A stretch of 16,574 nucleotides of DNA. Origin: CAYPEZ01 sp964622275. GTDB lineage: Bacteria; Patescibacteriota; Minisyncoccia; Phycocordibacterales; UBA6899. Positions 6,965 through 14,269 of this stretch are shown here, in pieces (within the stretch, counting starts at the first letter, position 1; every line of letters starts with the position of its first letter). The notes below the pieces were generated by a model that did no database searches, had not been told where the DNA came from, and worked only from the letters and a program-made list of their open reading frames with translations. The stretch lies in contig CAZUMX010000020.1 of assembly GCA_964622275.1 (NCBI GenBank), positions 1 through 16,574 of the forward strand, read 5' to 3'. A program made the translations under genes and the position numbers.

Positions 6965-8319
6965 GTTCAGTGACTGATACGAAAGAAATTTGGGACAAAG
7001 CTCTCGCTGAGATTGAGCTATTGGTCTCTAAAGCAAACTTTAGTACATGGTTTCGAAACACACGTATCGTACGCTTTGACGCAGGGACGATTGAGCTTGG
7101 GGTTCAAAATGAATTTGTAAAAGAGTGGCTAGCAAACAAATACCACTCAACAATTCTAAAGACGCTCCGAAATCTCGCTGACGATATCCGTGGTATTGAG
7201 TATATTGTGGCAAAAGACGAGCCACACCGCGATACCATGATTATCCGGAAGGATTTTCCACTCCCATACACCAACGAGCTTCCTCTTCATGAATACTATG
7301 TCAGCAAAGAAGACAACCTAAACCCTCGGTACACATTTGATACGTTTGTTATTGGCCCGTTCAACGAGCTTGCTCACGCAGCAGCACAAGCAGTCATCAA
7401 GAAGCCGGGTATTATGTATAATCCCTTGTTTATTTATGGTGGGGTGGGGTATGGAAAAACACACCTCATTCAATCAATTGGAAACGAGCTTAAAAAACAA
7501 AACCCTTCTCGGCGGATTCAATATATTACGTCAGAAAAATTTGCCACCGACTACGTAAACGCACTTCAAAACAATAAGGTTCACGACTTCAAGGAAAAAT
7601 ATCGGAAGTATGACGTATTCATTATGGATGATATTCAGTTCCTTTCAGGAAAAGAAAAGACCCAAGAAGAGCTTTTTCATCTCTTCAACACTCTTTACGA
7701 CAACAACAAGCAGATTGTCTTCTCTTCTGATCGCCACCCCATGTATATCAACAACCTTGAAGACCGTCTTCGATCACGCTTTGGAGCTGGGATGATTGTT
7801 GAGATTACTCCTCCAGAATACGAGTCTCGAATGGCTATTTTAAAGCATAAAATGGAGTCTTTGAGTGTTCATGTACCAGACGAAATTGTAGAGTTTATCG
7901 CTTTTACAATTCAATCAAGTATTCGTGAACTTGAGGGAACATTCAACCTTGTTGTGTGTCAAATTCAACTAAAAAATAAGCCTTTGTCTCTAGCAGAAGT
8001 AAAGCAACTTATCAAAAATAATACTAAACCAACAAAACCGGTATCAATTAAAGATATTGTGAAGACAGTAACTGATTTTTACAATATTGAGGAACGCTTT
8101 ATTTTTGAAAAAACACGCAGAAAAGAGGTTGTGAAGCCGAGACAAGTGCTTATGTTTCTCCTCCGTGAAGACTTTAATATTTCATTTCCCTTGATTGGGC
8201 AAAAGCTGGGGGGGAGAGACCACACAACAGTTATTCACTCCTGTGAAAAAATCAAACGTGACATTAAACTCGACTCAGTTCTCGCTCAGGAAATAGAACA
8301 AATTCGAGCATTATTCTAA
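6961..8319 (+). CDS. dnaA: Chromosomal replication initiator protein DnaA
   Basis: 452 residues, normal length. DnaA binds 9-bp boxes at oriC, oligomerises with ATP and opens the duplex for helicase loading. Domain I (about 1-90) has the FSTWFRNTRIV segment; domain II is very short (about 90-120). The AAA+ domain III follows, with Walker A GGVGYGKTHL (160-169; the usual Leu is Tyr), Walker B IMDDIQFL (221-228) and the SSDRHP sensor (255-260). Domain IV carries the DNA-binding signature GGRDHTTVIHSCEKI (417-431). The gene is followed at once by a hairpin terminator and then the putative oriC. The ATG at 6961 has no Shine-Dalgarno; a mini-ORF overlaps it. DnaA-box-like sites lie just upstream of its promoter, consistent with autoregulation. 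Confidence 0.98.
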   Translation: MSSVTDTKEIWDKALAEIELLVSKANFSTWFRNTRIVRFDAGTIELGVQNEFVKEWLANKYHSTILKTLRNLADDIRGIEYIVAKDEPHRDTMIIRKDFPLPYTNELPLHEYYVSKEDNLNPRYTFDTFVIGPFNELAHAAAQAVIKKPGIMYNPLFIYGGVGYGKTHLIQSIGNELKKQNPSRRIQYITSEKFATDYVNALQNNKVHDFKEKYRKYDVFIMDDIQFLSGKEKTQEELFHLFNTLYDNNKQIVFSSDRHPMYINNLEDRLRSRFGAGMIVEITPPEYESRMAILKHKMESLSVHVPDEIVEFIAFTIQSSIRELEGTFNLVVCQIQLKNKPLSLAEVKQLIKNNTKPTKPVSIKDIVKTVTDFYNIEERFIFEKTRRKEVVKPRQVLMFLLREDFNISFPLIGQKLGGRDHTTVIHSCEKIKRDIKLDSVLAQEIEQIRALF

Positions 8320-8348
8320 AAAACACACCGCAATACGGTGTGTTTTTT
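8318..8348. terminator. Bidirectional intrinsic terminator after dnaA
   Basis: A perfect 13-bp inverted repeat (AAAAAACACACCG, loop CAATA, CGGTGTGTTTTTT) starts within the dnaA stop codon. The T-run makes a rho-independent terminator for dnaA, and the symmetrical A-run would serve the other strand as well. It would separate dnaA transcription from the origin region. Confidence 0.85.
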
Positions 8349-8604
8349 AGACTGTGAAAAACCTGGTGTATTACCCTGTGGATAGGTAAAGAACAACCCA
8401 TACAAAAACCTGTATATAACGTCTTTGTAAACACTTTGTCTTTCCACAGTATTTTTGCTTTTTGTGTTGTTGAGTAACTTATACACACTATAACCACAAG
8501 ACTATCTTTTCTTAAACAAAGAAGATATAGTTATAAATAAGGGTGTATTGGTTTTTCCAGATATCCACACCATTAACTAGTATGTATTAGAAAAAACCTA
8601 CGAT
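8349..8604. other. oriC: Putative origin of replication oriC (dnaA-dnaN intergenic)
   Basis: 256 bp without a gene, AT-rich, between dnaA and dnaN. DnaA-box-like sites are: TTTTTCACA (minus strand, 8353-8361, fits TTWTNCACA), CTATCCACA (minus, 8377-8385, one mismatch), CTTTCCACA (plus, 8440-8448, one mismatch), TTATACACA (plus, 8479-8487, exact fit) and ATATCCACA (plus, 8561-8569, one mismatch). A very AT-rich stretch at about 8503-8540 between the last two could be the unwinding element. A 9-bp direct repeat AAAAACCTG occurs at 8357 and 8404. Just before dnaN, TAG/TAT/TTA triplets at 8577-8590 follow the last box and faintly recall a DnaA-trio. Gene context supports oriC strongly; the exact functional boundaries are inferred. 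A dnaN promoter should also be here but no clear box is seen. Confidence 0.75.
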
Positions 8605-9711
8605 ATGAAAATAGAATGTGGAAAACAAAAACTCAAAGATGCTGTTATTGCAGCCGAGCGTGTCACAGGAAAACTCCTATCCCTTCCAGTTCTTCGTATG
8701 GTTCTTTTGGTTGCAACCGAGAATACTGTTAAACTTCGCGCAACAAACCTTGATCTTGGTGTTGAATTTACTATTCCTGCAAAAATCCACACAGAAGGAG
8801 TTGTTGCTATTCCTGGTGAACTTCTTGGTGGATATTTAGGGAATCTTCCTGAAGAAAAAAACATCACACTTGAACTTGTAAACGGAAACATGAGTGTGTC
8901 GAGTAGTAAATCTGTCACAATGATGAAGGGGTATCCATATGAAGATTTCCCGACTATCCCTGTTATTGAAAAAGGAACACCATTTACTGTTGATTCAGTA
9001 AAATTTATTGAGGGGATTCGTAGTGTTATTTTTAGCGCATCTCACTCTGATGTAAAACCAGAATTCAATAGTGTGTACTGCTATTCTCAAGGAAAAGAAC
9101 TTATTTTTGTAGCAACAGACATGTCACGTTTAGCCGAAAAACGTGTTGTGCTAAAGTCAGACCCAAACATTCAACCGTTTCTTATTCCTTTTAAAAACGC
9201 TACACAAATTCTTACCCTACTTGAGGGAAGAAAAGAGGAGATCACTATTCTTGTTTCTAAAACACAAGTCTCAATCACTGGGGATGGAGTCTATATTACT
9301 TCAAGGCTTGTTGATGGAACATTTCCTGATTATCGACAGATTTTTCCAAAGCAAAAAACCAGCGAAGTCACAATACTTTCAGCGGATTTGTTGCGAACTA
9401 TGCGCCTCACGGGGTTATTCTCAGGGAAACAACAACAAGTGTTGTTTAAGGTGTATCCAGAAGAAAAGCTTTTTGAGGTTGAAGCAAAAAGAGAGGATGT
9501 TGGTGAGTCTGTGACACGTGTTGATGCAACTATTAAAGGCGAAAGTGTTGAAATGGGTTTTAATTATCGATATATTATGGATGTCTTAGGGGCTCTTTCC
9601 TCTGATAGTATTGAGCTTTTGTTTGACGAGAAGTCAAAAACAATACTGATTAAACCAATTCCAGACACAAAATTTTCCTATATTGTGAAATACATGCGTG
9701 CGCCGGAGTAA
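8605..9711 (+). CDS. dnaN: DNA polymerase III beta subunit (sliding clamp)
   Basis: 368 residues, normal length. The clamp dimer encircles DNA and tethers DNA polymerase III and other factors. Three clamp-fold repeats can be placed at about 1-120, 125-245 and 246-368. Recognisable segments are the N-terminal AAERVTGKLLSLPVLRMVLL, the GELLGGYLGNLPEE loop, the ATDMSRLAEKRV strand (about 171-182) and the C-terminal KTILIKPIPDTKFSYIVKYM. The usual terminal proline/Met-rich tail is replaced by RAPE. It lies directly after the putative origin. The ATG at 8605 has no obvious Shine-Dalgarno. A small reading frame begins 15 nt after the stop in the same frame. Confidence 0.97.
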   Translation: MKIECGKQKLKDAVIAAERVTGKLLSLPVLRMVLLVATENTVKLRATNLDLGVEFTIPAKIHTEGVVAIPGELLGGYLGNLPEEKNITLELVNGNMSVSSSKSVTMMKGYPYEDFPTIPVIEKGTPFTVDSVKFIEGIRSVIFSASHSDVKPEFNSVYCYSQGKELIFVATDMSRLAEKRVVLKSDPNIQPFLIPFKNATQILTLLEGRKEEITILVSKTQVSITGDGVYITSRLVDGTFPDYRQIFPKQKTSEVTILSADLLRTMRLTGLFSGKQQQVLFKVYPEEKLFEVEAKREDVGESVTRVDATIKGESVEMGFNYRYIMDVLGALSSDSIELLFDEKSKTILIKPIPDTKFSYIVKYMRAPE

Positions 9712-9726
9712 ATAATAACGTGTTTC

Positions 9727-9984
9727 CTGGAGCATATATCAGGTTTTTTTTCTCGATTTCTTTCGAATCACCTTCGTTTTGAACAAAAAAAAATTCTTGT
9801 CGCAGAGATTTGTTCAGATATTCTTCACACCACCATATCCCCAGATGTTGTTCGTGTTCAAAAAGACACCTGTTTTATCTCTGGGGATCAATCATTAAAG
9901 CACCAAATTTTTCTTTTTCAACAACAAATTCTTGAGCGCTTTGCTCAAACAAAAGAACTTCAATATATTACTCGCATCCAGTAG
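9727..9984 (+). CDS. DciA/DUF721-like small protein, non-standard start codon (CTG assumed)
   Basis: An 85-residue frame, open from the dnaN stop (9709-9711) to the TAG at 9982-9984, with no in-frame ATG, GTG or TTG. I place the start at CTG 9727; ATA 9712/9715/9736 or other codons are possible. The protein reads as a DciA-type domain: an N-terminal helix (LEHISGFFSRFLS), a helix around 20-35, a strand pair VVRVQKDTCFISG (41-53), a long helix LKHQIFLFQQQILERFA (57-73) and a final YITRIQ strand. DUF721/DciA proteins help load or operate the replicative helicase; in actinobacteria a DUF721 gene lies near dnaN and recF. Its stop lies only 4 bp from the stop of the convergent PBP gene, as tight as the jag/pilin junction, which favours a real gene. 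Fold match is by eye; the start is unresolved, and a sequencing error or degraded start is possible. Confidence 0.6.
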   Translation: MEHISGFFSRFLSNHLRFEQKKILVAEICSDILHTTISPDVVRVQKDTCFISGDQSLKHQIFLFQQQILERFAQTKELQYITRIQ

Positions 9985-9988
9985 TTCT

Positions 9989-12496
9989 TTATGGTGTGAC
10001 AAAAAGAGGAATTGAGATGCTTTTCTTGTTTCCAACAGAATCTGTGGCAAGAACCTCCAGTGTTGTTGTCCCAATGAATATCCCTGAATCACTAGGAATA
10101 AACGAGAAAAGATAAGGGAATTTTTGAGAAGTACCAAGGTATTTCCCACCAAGGATGACATCAAGAGATCGAATGGGGTATGTTGAGGTGATTTGTGAGA
10201 TAACAAAAACCTTTTCATTCAAGGAAATACTACTAGATGCTGTTGGGGATTGAATGGTTATTTTTGGGAAAAATTCCTCTCTATGAACGTCATCGTAGGC
10301 AGTTGGGAGTGTGACTGTCGCTGTTTGGTTTTGTGCCCAAAGAGACACTGGTGTCTCCCAAAGATTGTATTGCGGGTCGTTTTCTGGGTGTGTAGGAATT
10401 GGACCACGGGGGTCATCTTTGTTTACCCAGTGGAGAATATCGTGAATGTTTGGAATAACTTTTTCTTCACGAAACTCGTCTGGGGTGTCTGGTGTGGCGA
10501 GTTTTTGAGAGATACTGTCGATGTAAAAAGTTTGTCCCCCAAGCCAAATCCCCCGAAGAACAGGCTTAATATCATTTGGTGCTGGCTCCGGTTTTTCAAA
10601 TGGTTCATCGTCTTTTGATCCAAGTGCCAACTTCATAAACTCATTCCACATTGGTGCAACAATAAATCCAGCAACACGTTTTTGCATTGGTGAGTTGTTG
10701 TTGTTTCCCATCCACGCGCCAACAGATAATGATGGTGTGTATCCAACAATCCACACATCACGATAATCGTTTGTTGTCCCTGTTTTCACAGCAACTGTTT
10801 TTCCTGGAACAACAAGAAATGAGTTTGATCCAAACGCAGGCGCTCGCGCTGAGTCATCAGAAAGCACATCGCTTATTTGGCGCGCCACTTGGGCAGGAAT
10901 AACTTGTTCTTCTTGGTGTTGGTATTCCTCAAGAACCTCTCCACTTGAGTTCTCAATCTTAAGAATTGCCGTTGTGAGGTTGTGTTTTCCATCGTTTGCA
11001 AATACCCCATAGGCACTTGTGAGATCAAGGAGTGACACCTCGCCACCACCCAAAACAAGGGTAAGACCATATCTGTTTGGGTCGGTGAGTCCTGTTATGC
11101 CCATTCGTGTGGCAAACTCTATTGCTGGTTTAATCCCTGTTAAATATAGGGTTTTAATGGCAGGAATGTTTACAGATTGTGCTAGGGCATCTCGGAGAGT
11201 CATAGGCCCATGAAAGGTGTGGTCATAGTTTTCAGGCATATAACACGCATCTTCTGGTGTGTTGGGCGTGAGGGGTTTCCCAAAGGCATCACAATTCGCA
11301 TTAAATTGTGTTGGGAGATCAAACACCACAGTTTCGGGTGTATACCCCTTCTCAAACGCTTTTGCGTAGACAAAAGGTTTAAACGAAGAACCAGGCTGTC
11401 TCTTTGCTGTTGCAATATTAAAATTCCCCTCGTTGTCGGTGTCAAAATAATCTCGACTCCCAACCATAACAAGAATCTGCCCGGTTTTTGGGTCAGTGGC
11501 GACCAGTGCACCATTTCCAGCATTAAAGCGCTCTGAGTTTTCTGTTAAGTATGTTGTGACAATCTCTTGGGCCTTTTCTTGTAGGGTGTAATCCAGTGTT
11601 GTTGTCACTCTTAACCCCCCCGAAGTGAGAATATCCTCACCGTATTTTTTTGTGAGTTCATCTCGTACAAACATCACAAAGTGCGGAGCTTTAATACTCC
11701 GGTCTTCAATGGGGATAAAACGCACCTCCTCATTTTTTGCCTGTTCGTATTCTTCTGTGGTGATAAAGCGTAGGGTACGCATGCGTTCAAGCACAAGATT
11801 TTTCCGTGTATCCAACGCTTCTTTGTGTGGGCCGTATGGTGAATAGTATGATGGTGCTTGTGGAAGTGCTGCAAGATATGCCGCTTCTGCTAAGGTGACG
11901 TCTTTGGCGTGTTTCCCAAAAAAAGCAAGAGAAGTTTCTTCAACACCATAAATGGTCCCACCATACGGAGACTCGTTAAGATAAAGACCAAGAATCTCTT
12001 CTTTACTAAGCGACTGTTCAAGTTTTACTGCGAGGATCCACTCTTTTACTTTTCGCGAAACTGTTTTTTCGCGAGAGAGTAATGCGTTTTTAATCACCTG
12101 TTGTGTAATTGTTGATCCACCTTGACCAAAACGCCCGGTTTGAAAATTCGCAAGAAGTGCTCGAAGAAAAGCTAGGGGGCGCACACCATGGTGTTCGTAG
12201 AATGTGTCATCCTCAATTGCGACAGCGGCATTTTTGATGTTAATAGAAATTTGGTCAAATGGAATAATGGTTCGACGAACATCCTTATATACGTCATACA
12301 GAAGCACTCCATTCCGGTCATAGATTTTTGTTGACTCAGCGACCTTTCGTTCGTTAAACAATGAAAAATCAGGAAGATCAAGGGTGCTTGCCCACAACAG
12401 AAGTGCCCCGACACCAAAAAAAGTGAGAGTAAAACCTACCCCCACCACCCACAAAATGATGTGTGTTAATATGTGTCGATTTTTTTTGTGACGCAT
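9989..12496 (-). CDS. Class A penicillin-binding protein (bifunctional transglycosylase/transpeptidase)
   Basis: 835 residues from the ATG at 12496; the frame is open 105 codons further but that part runs through the tyrS promoter and start. The enzyme polymerises lipid II and cross-links peptidoglycan outside the membrane. A signal anchor lies at about 10-36. GT51 transglycosylase motifs are AIEDDTFYEHHGV (93-105, catalytic Glu95) and GGSTITQQ (126-133), then YLNESPYGG (172-180). Transpeptidase motifs are SSFK (370-373, nucleophile Ser370), SVN (441-443) and KTGT (571-574). The last ~95 residues (742-835) form a beta-rich Ig-like extension (VFVISQIT, LEVLATDSVGNKKSI). An extended -10 lies 8 nt before the ATG and there is no Shine-Dalgarno, so a leaderless mRNA is likely. 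The gene diverges from tyrS and converges on the DciA-like gene. Confidence 0.95.
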   Translation of the reverse strand: MRHKKNRHILTHIILWVVGVGFTLTFFGVGALLLWASTLDLPDFSLFNERKVAESTKIYDRNGVLLYDVYKDVRRTIIPFDQISINIKNAAVAIEDDTFYEHHGVRPLAFLRALLANFQTGRFGQGGSTITQQVIKNALLSREKTVSRKVKEWILAVKLEQSLSKEEILGLYLNESPYGGTIYGVEETSLAFFGKHAKDVTLAEAAYLAALPQAPSYYSPYGPHKEALDTRKNLVLERMRTLRFITTEEYEQAKNEEVRFIPIEDRSIKAPHFVMFVRDELTKKYGEDILTSGGLRVTTTLDYTLQEKAQEIVTTYLTENSERFNAGNGALVATDPKTGQILVMVGSRDYFDTDNEGNFNIATAKRQPGSSFKPFVYAKAFEKGYTPETVVFDLPTQFNANCDAFGKPLTPNTPEDACYMPENYDHTFHGPMTLRDALAQSVNIPAIKTLYLTGIKPAIEFATRMGITGLTDPNRYGLTLVLGGGEVSLLDLTSAYGVFANDGKHNLTTAILKIENSSGEVLEEYQHQEEQVIPAQVARQISDVLSDDSARAPAFGSNSFLVVPGKTVAVKTGTTNDYRDVWIVGYTPSLSVGAWMGNNNNSPMQKRVAGFIVAPMWNEFMKLALGSKDDEPFEKPEPAPNDIKPVLRGIWLGGQTFYIDSISQKLATPDTPDEFREEKVIPNIHDILHWVNKDDPRGPIPTHPENDPQYNLWETPVSLWAQNQTATVTLPTAYDDVHREEFFPKITIQSPTASSSISLNEKVFVISQITSTYPIRSLDVILGGKYLGTSQKFPYLFSFIPSDSGIFIGTTTLEVLATDSVGNKKSISIPLFVTP

Positions 12497-12504
12497 GATG
12501 ATTA

Positions 12505-12513
12505 ATCGTACCA
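12505..12513 (-). promoter_or_regulatory. Extended -10 promoter of the PBP gene (probable leaderless start)
   Basis: On the minus strand TGG-TACGAT lies 8 nt before the ATG at 12496. The same 10 bases GTGGTACGAT occur at the tyrS start on the other strand. No convincing -35 is seen, as is common with extended -10 elements. Confidence 0.5.
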
Positions 12514-12568
12514 CGAGGATGGTGGTGTGAAGATGTGGTGCACACAGATTTGCGTTACTTCCAGGCTG

Positions 12569-12597
12569 TGACGAAAGGTGGTTTTTTGTGGTACGAT
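12569..12597 (+). promoter_or_regulatory. Extended -10 promoter of tyrS (probable leaderless start)
   Basis: TGG-TACGAT (12589-12597) lies 7 nt before the tyrS ATG at 12605. A TGAC core at 12569-12572 resembles a -35 box at about 18-nt spacing. Transcription would begin at or one base from the start codon; no Shine-Dalgarno is present. Confidence 0.5.
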
Positions 12598-12604
12598 GCG
12601 GCCT

Positions 12605-13981
12605 ATGAGTGAAAAAGAGCATAATCATGTAGAGCAAATTGTTCAAAGGGGTGTTGCCCAATATACTGACCCAGAAAAGCGCCTCGAAACCTTTTTGCGC
12701 AATCCCAAGGGAACAAAAGCTCGATTTGTTGTGAAATTTGGTGTAGACCCTACACGACCAGACATTCATATTGGCCACGCTGTTGTCCTTCACAAACTCA
12801 GAACACTTCAAGATGCCGGTGCTCTGGTGGTGTTTTTGATTGGAGACTTTACCGCAATGATCGGAGACCCAACAGGAAAATCAAAAGTACGGCCAGAAAT
12901 TTCTCAACAGGAAGTAGAGGCGAACATGAAAACCTATCTTGAGCAGGTGGGGAAAATATTAGACCTAAGCCCCGAGAAGTTTTCTTGGATTAGAAACTCT
13001 GATTGGTTTGCTTCACCAACAGATATTGTTCCTGGCCCAGAGAGTAAGGTGGAGATAGATGGAAAGCATGTAGACCCAAACTCGTTTGTTGGAAAGGCGG
13101 CACTTTTTGCAGCTACACGAATGCAGGCAACACACCTTAAGCAAGCCATTACACATTCAATTTCGCTTACAAACTTCCTTTCTATTCTTCGTCGTATCAC
13201 ACACGCACGACTTATTGAACGGGATATGTTTCGAGACCGTATCTCTAGTCAATCCGAGTTGTATCTTCATGAGATGATGTACCCAGTCCTCCAAGCAATT
13301 GATTCACATGTGATTGCGAAGATTTATGGATCCTGCGATTTAGAGATTGGCGGGAGTGATCAAACCTTTAATATGCTTATGGGGCGCGAGGTGATGCATA
13401 TGACCGGACAGCCACCACAAGCAGTGATGGCCATGGATCTTCTTGAGGGAACAGACGGAAAAGAAAAAATGTCGAAGTCTCTAGGTAATTACATTAGTAT
13501 TGTCGACACACCTCGAGAAATATATGGGAAGGTGATGTCGGTCCCAGACGTGCTTATGGAACGCTATCTCCTTTTGGCGACCTTTACCCCACAACAAGAA
13601 ATCACCTCCCTCGTTCGTGATATTGAAAAAGGGAAGAAACACCCTCGTGATGTGAAAATGTTTATCGCAAGACAACTTGTGGCAATGTATCACGGGGAGA
13701 AGAAGGCAGAAGAAGCAGAGCGAGAGTTTATTGAGATGTTTCAAGAGGGTGGACTTCCAAAAGATATTCAGACCACTCACGCAACAAAAGGAGAGTCTAT
13801 TATGGACATCCTTCTTCGTGAAGGAATCTTTGCGTCAAAAACTGTGGCAAAACGATATTTCGCCGAGGGGGCAATCCGTGTGCATGGTGGAGAAAAGGTT
13901 TCGAACCAGGATGCCACCATCACAGAAGAGATTGTTCTTAAAATAGGGAAGAAGCAATTCCTCCGGATTGTTGTTGAGTAA
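12605..13981 (+). CDS. tyrS: Tyrosyl-tRNA synthetase
   Basis: 458 residues from the ATG at 12605; upstream in-frame ATGs at 12578 and 12599 were set aside because a promoter box lies between them and this start. The enzyme charges tRNA-Tyr with tyrosine using ATP. Class I signatures are HIGH (55-58) and EKMSKS (287-292); the GGSDQ tyrosine-site motif is at 249-253. A C-terminal S4-like RNA-binding domain covers about 388-458 (SKTVAKRYFAEGAIRVHGG). The KMSKS form and sequence fit the TyrZ-like group. Between NSDW (131-134) and FLSILRRITHARLIERD (191-207) there is roughly 50 extra residues compared with the H. influenzae type, including IVPGPESKVEIDGKHVDPNS. A terminator follows 8 nt after the stop. 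Confidence 0.95.
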   Translation: MSEKEHNHVEQIVQRGVAQYTDPEKRLETFLRNPKGTKARFVVKFGVDPTRPDIHIGHAVVLHKLRTLQDAGALVVFLIGDFTAMIGDPTGKSKVRPEISQQEVEANMKTYLEQVGKILDLSPEKFSWIRNSDWFASPTDIVPGPESKVEIDGKHVDPNSFVGKAALFAATRMQATHLKQAITHSISLTNFLSILRRITHARLIERDMFRDRISSQSELYLHEMMYPVLQAIDSHVIAKIYGSCDLEIGGSDQTFNMLMGREVMHMTGQPPQAVMAMDLLEGTDGKEKMSKSLGNYISIVDTPREIYGKVMSVPDVLMERYLLLATFTPQQEITSLVRDIEKGKKHPRDVKMFIARQLVAMYHGEKKAEEAEREFIEMFQEGGLPKDIQTTHATKGESIMDILLREGIFASKTVAKRYFAEGAIRVHGGEKVSNQDATITEEIVLKIGKKQFLRIVVE

Positions 13982-13988
13982 ATGTGTA

Positions 13989-14019
13989 ATAAAAAAACAC
14001 CATTTCGGTGTTTTTTTAT
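13989..14019. terminator. Bidirectional terminator between tyrS and the acidic-protein gene
   Basis: An inverted repeat with A-run ACACC, loop ATTTC, GGTGT and a T-run gives a 13-bp stem flanked by A/T tracts. It serves tyrS on the plus strand and the ruvB-yebC-ruvC-acidic operon on the minus strand. Its core, ACACC/GGTGT, matches the terminator after dnaA. Confidence 0.85.
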
Positions 14020-14031
14020 AGAGCTGTGTTG

Positions 14032-14253
14032 TTACTCATCTTCTTCGTCAAAACCATACCCATCTTCCTCCTCGTCCTCATCATCGTCTTCTTCAAAGAA
14101 TTCCTCTTCATCCTCGATATCATCTTCAAGCTCTGCATCGGCCATTTCATCGAGAAGGTCTGGGTCAACTGCCGCATCATCTGGCCCATCACTGTCCCCG
14201 TCTGAGGAAATCATTTGATCATTATCATCATCCATAGCGTCGCGATTATTCAC
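14032..14253 (-). CDS. Small, extremely acidic protein, function unknown
   Basis: 73 residues. About half are Asp or Glu, with long runs near the C-terminus (EEEFFEEDDDEDEEEDGYGF, residues 49-68). No signal peptide, membrane segment or known motif is seen; the protein is probably disordered with perhaps a short helix (PDLLDEMADAELEDDIED, about 31-48). I use the GTG at 14253 because AGAGGG lies 5 nt upstream. An in-frame ATG at 14235 has no such site. The gene starts 16 nt after the ruvC stop and ends 12 nt before a shared terminator, so it is the last gene of the ruvB operon. Acidic proteins of this type can mimic nucleic acid or act as RNA polymerase delta-like factors, but nothing here proves that. 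It may also be involved in the Ruv system by context. Confidence 0.65.
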   Translation of the reverse strand: MNNRDAMDDDNDQMISSDGDSDGPDDAAVDPDLLDEMADAELEDDIEDEEEFFEEDDDEDEEEDGYGFDEEDE

Positions 14254-14269
14254 TAATGCCCTCTATGTA

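Noticed and set aside
9427..9447. 8-bp inverted repeat AAACAACA/TGTTGTTT inside dnaN
   Set aside because: It lies within conserved coding sequence (GKQQQVLFK) with no T-run; best explained by Gln/Val/Leu codons.
12497..12811. N-terminal extension of the PBP frame by 105 codons
   Set aside because: It crosses the divergent promoters and the tyrS start, and the chosen ATG gives a normal signal-anchor N-terminus.
13982..14218. Plus-strand frame giving a long serine-rich protein
   Set aside because: It is the reverse of the Asp/Glu-rich coding region (GAN codons read as TCN serines) and overlaps the terminator; it has no start signal.
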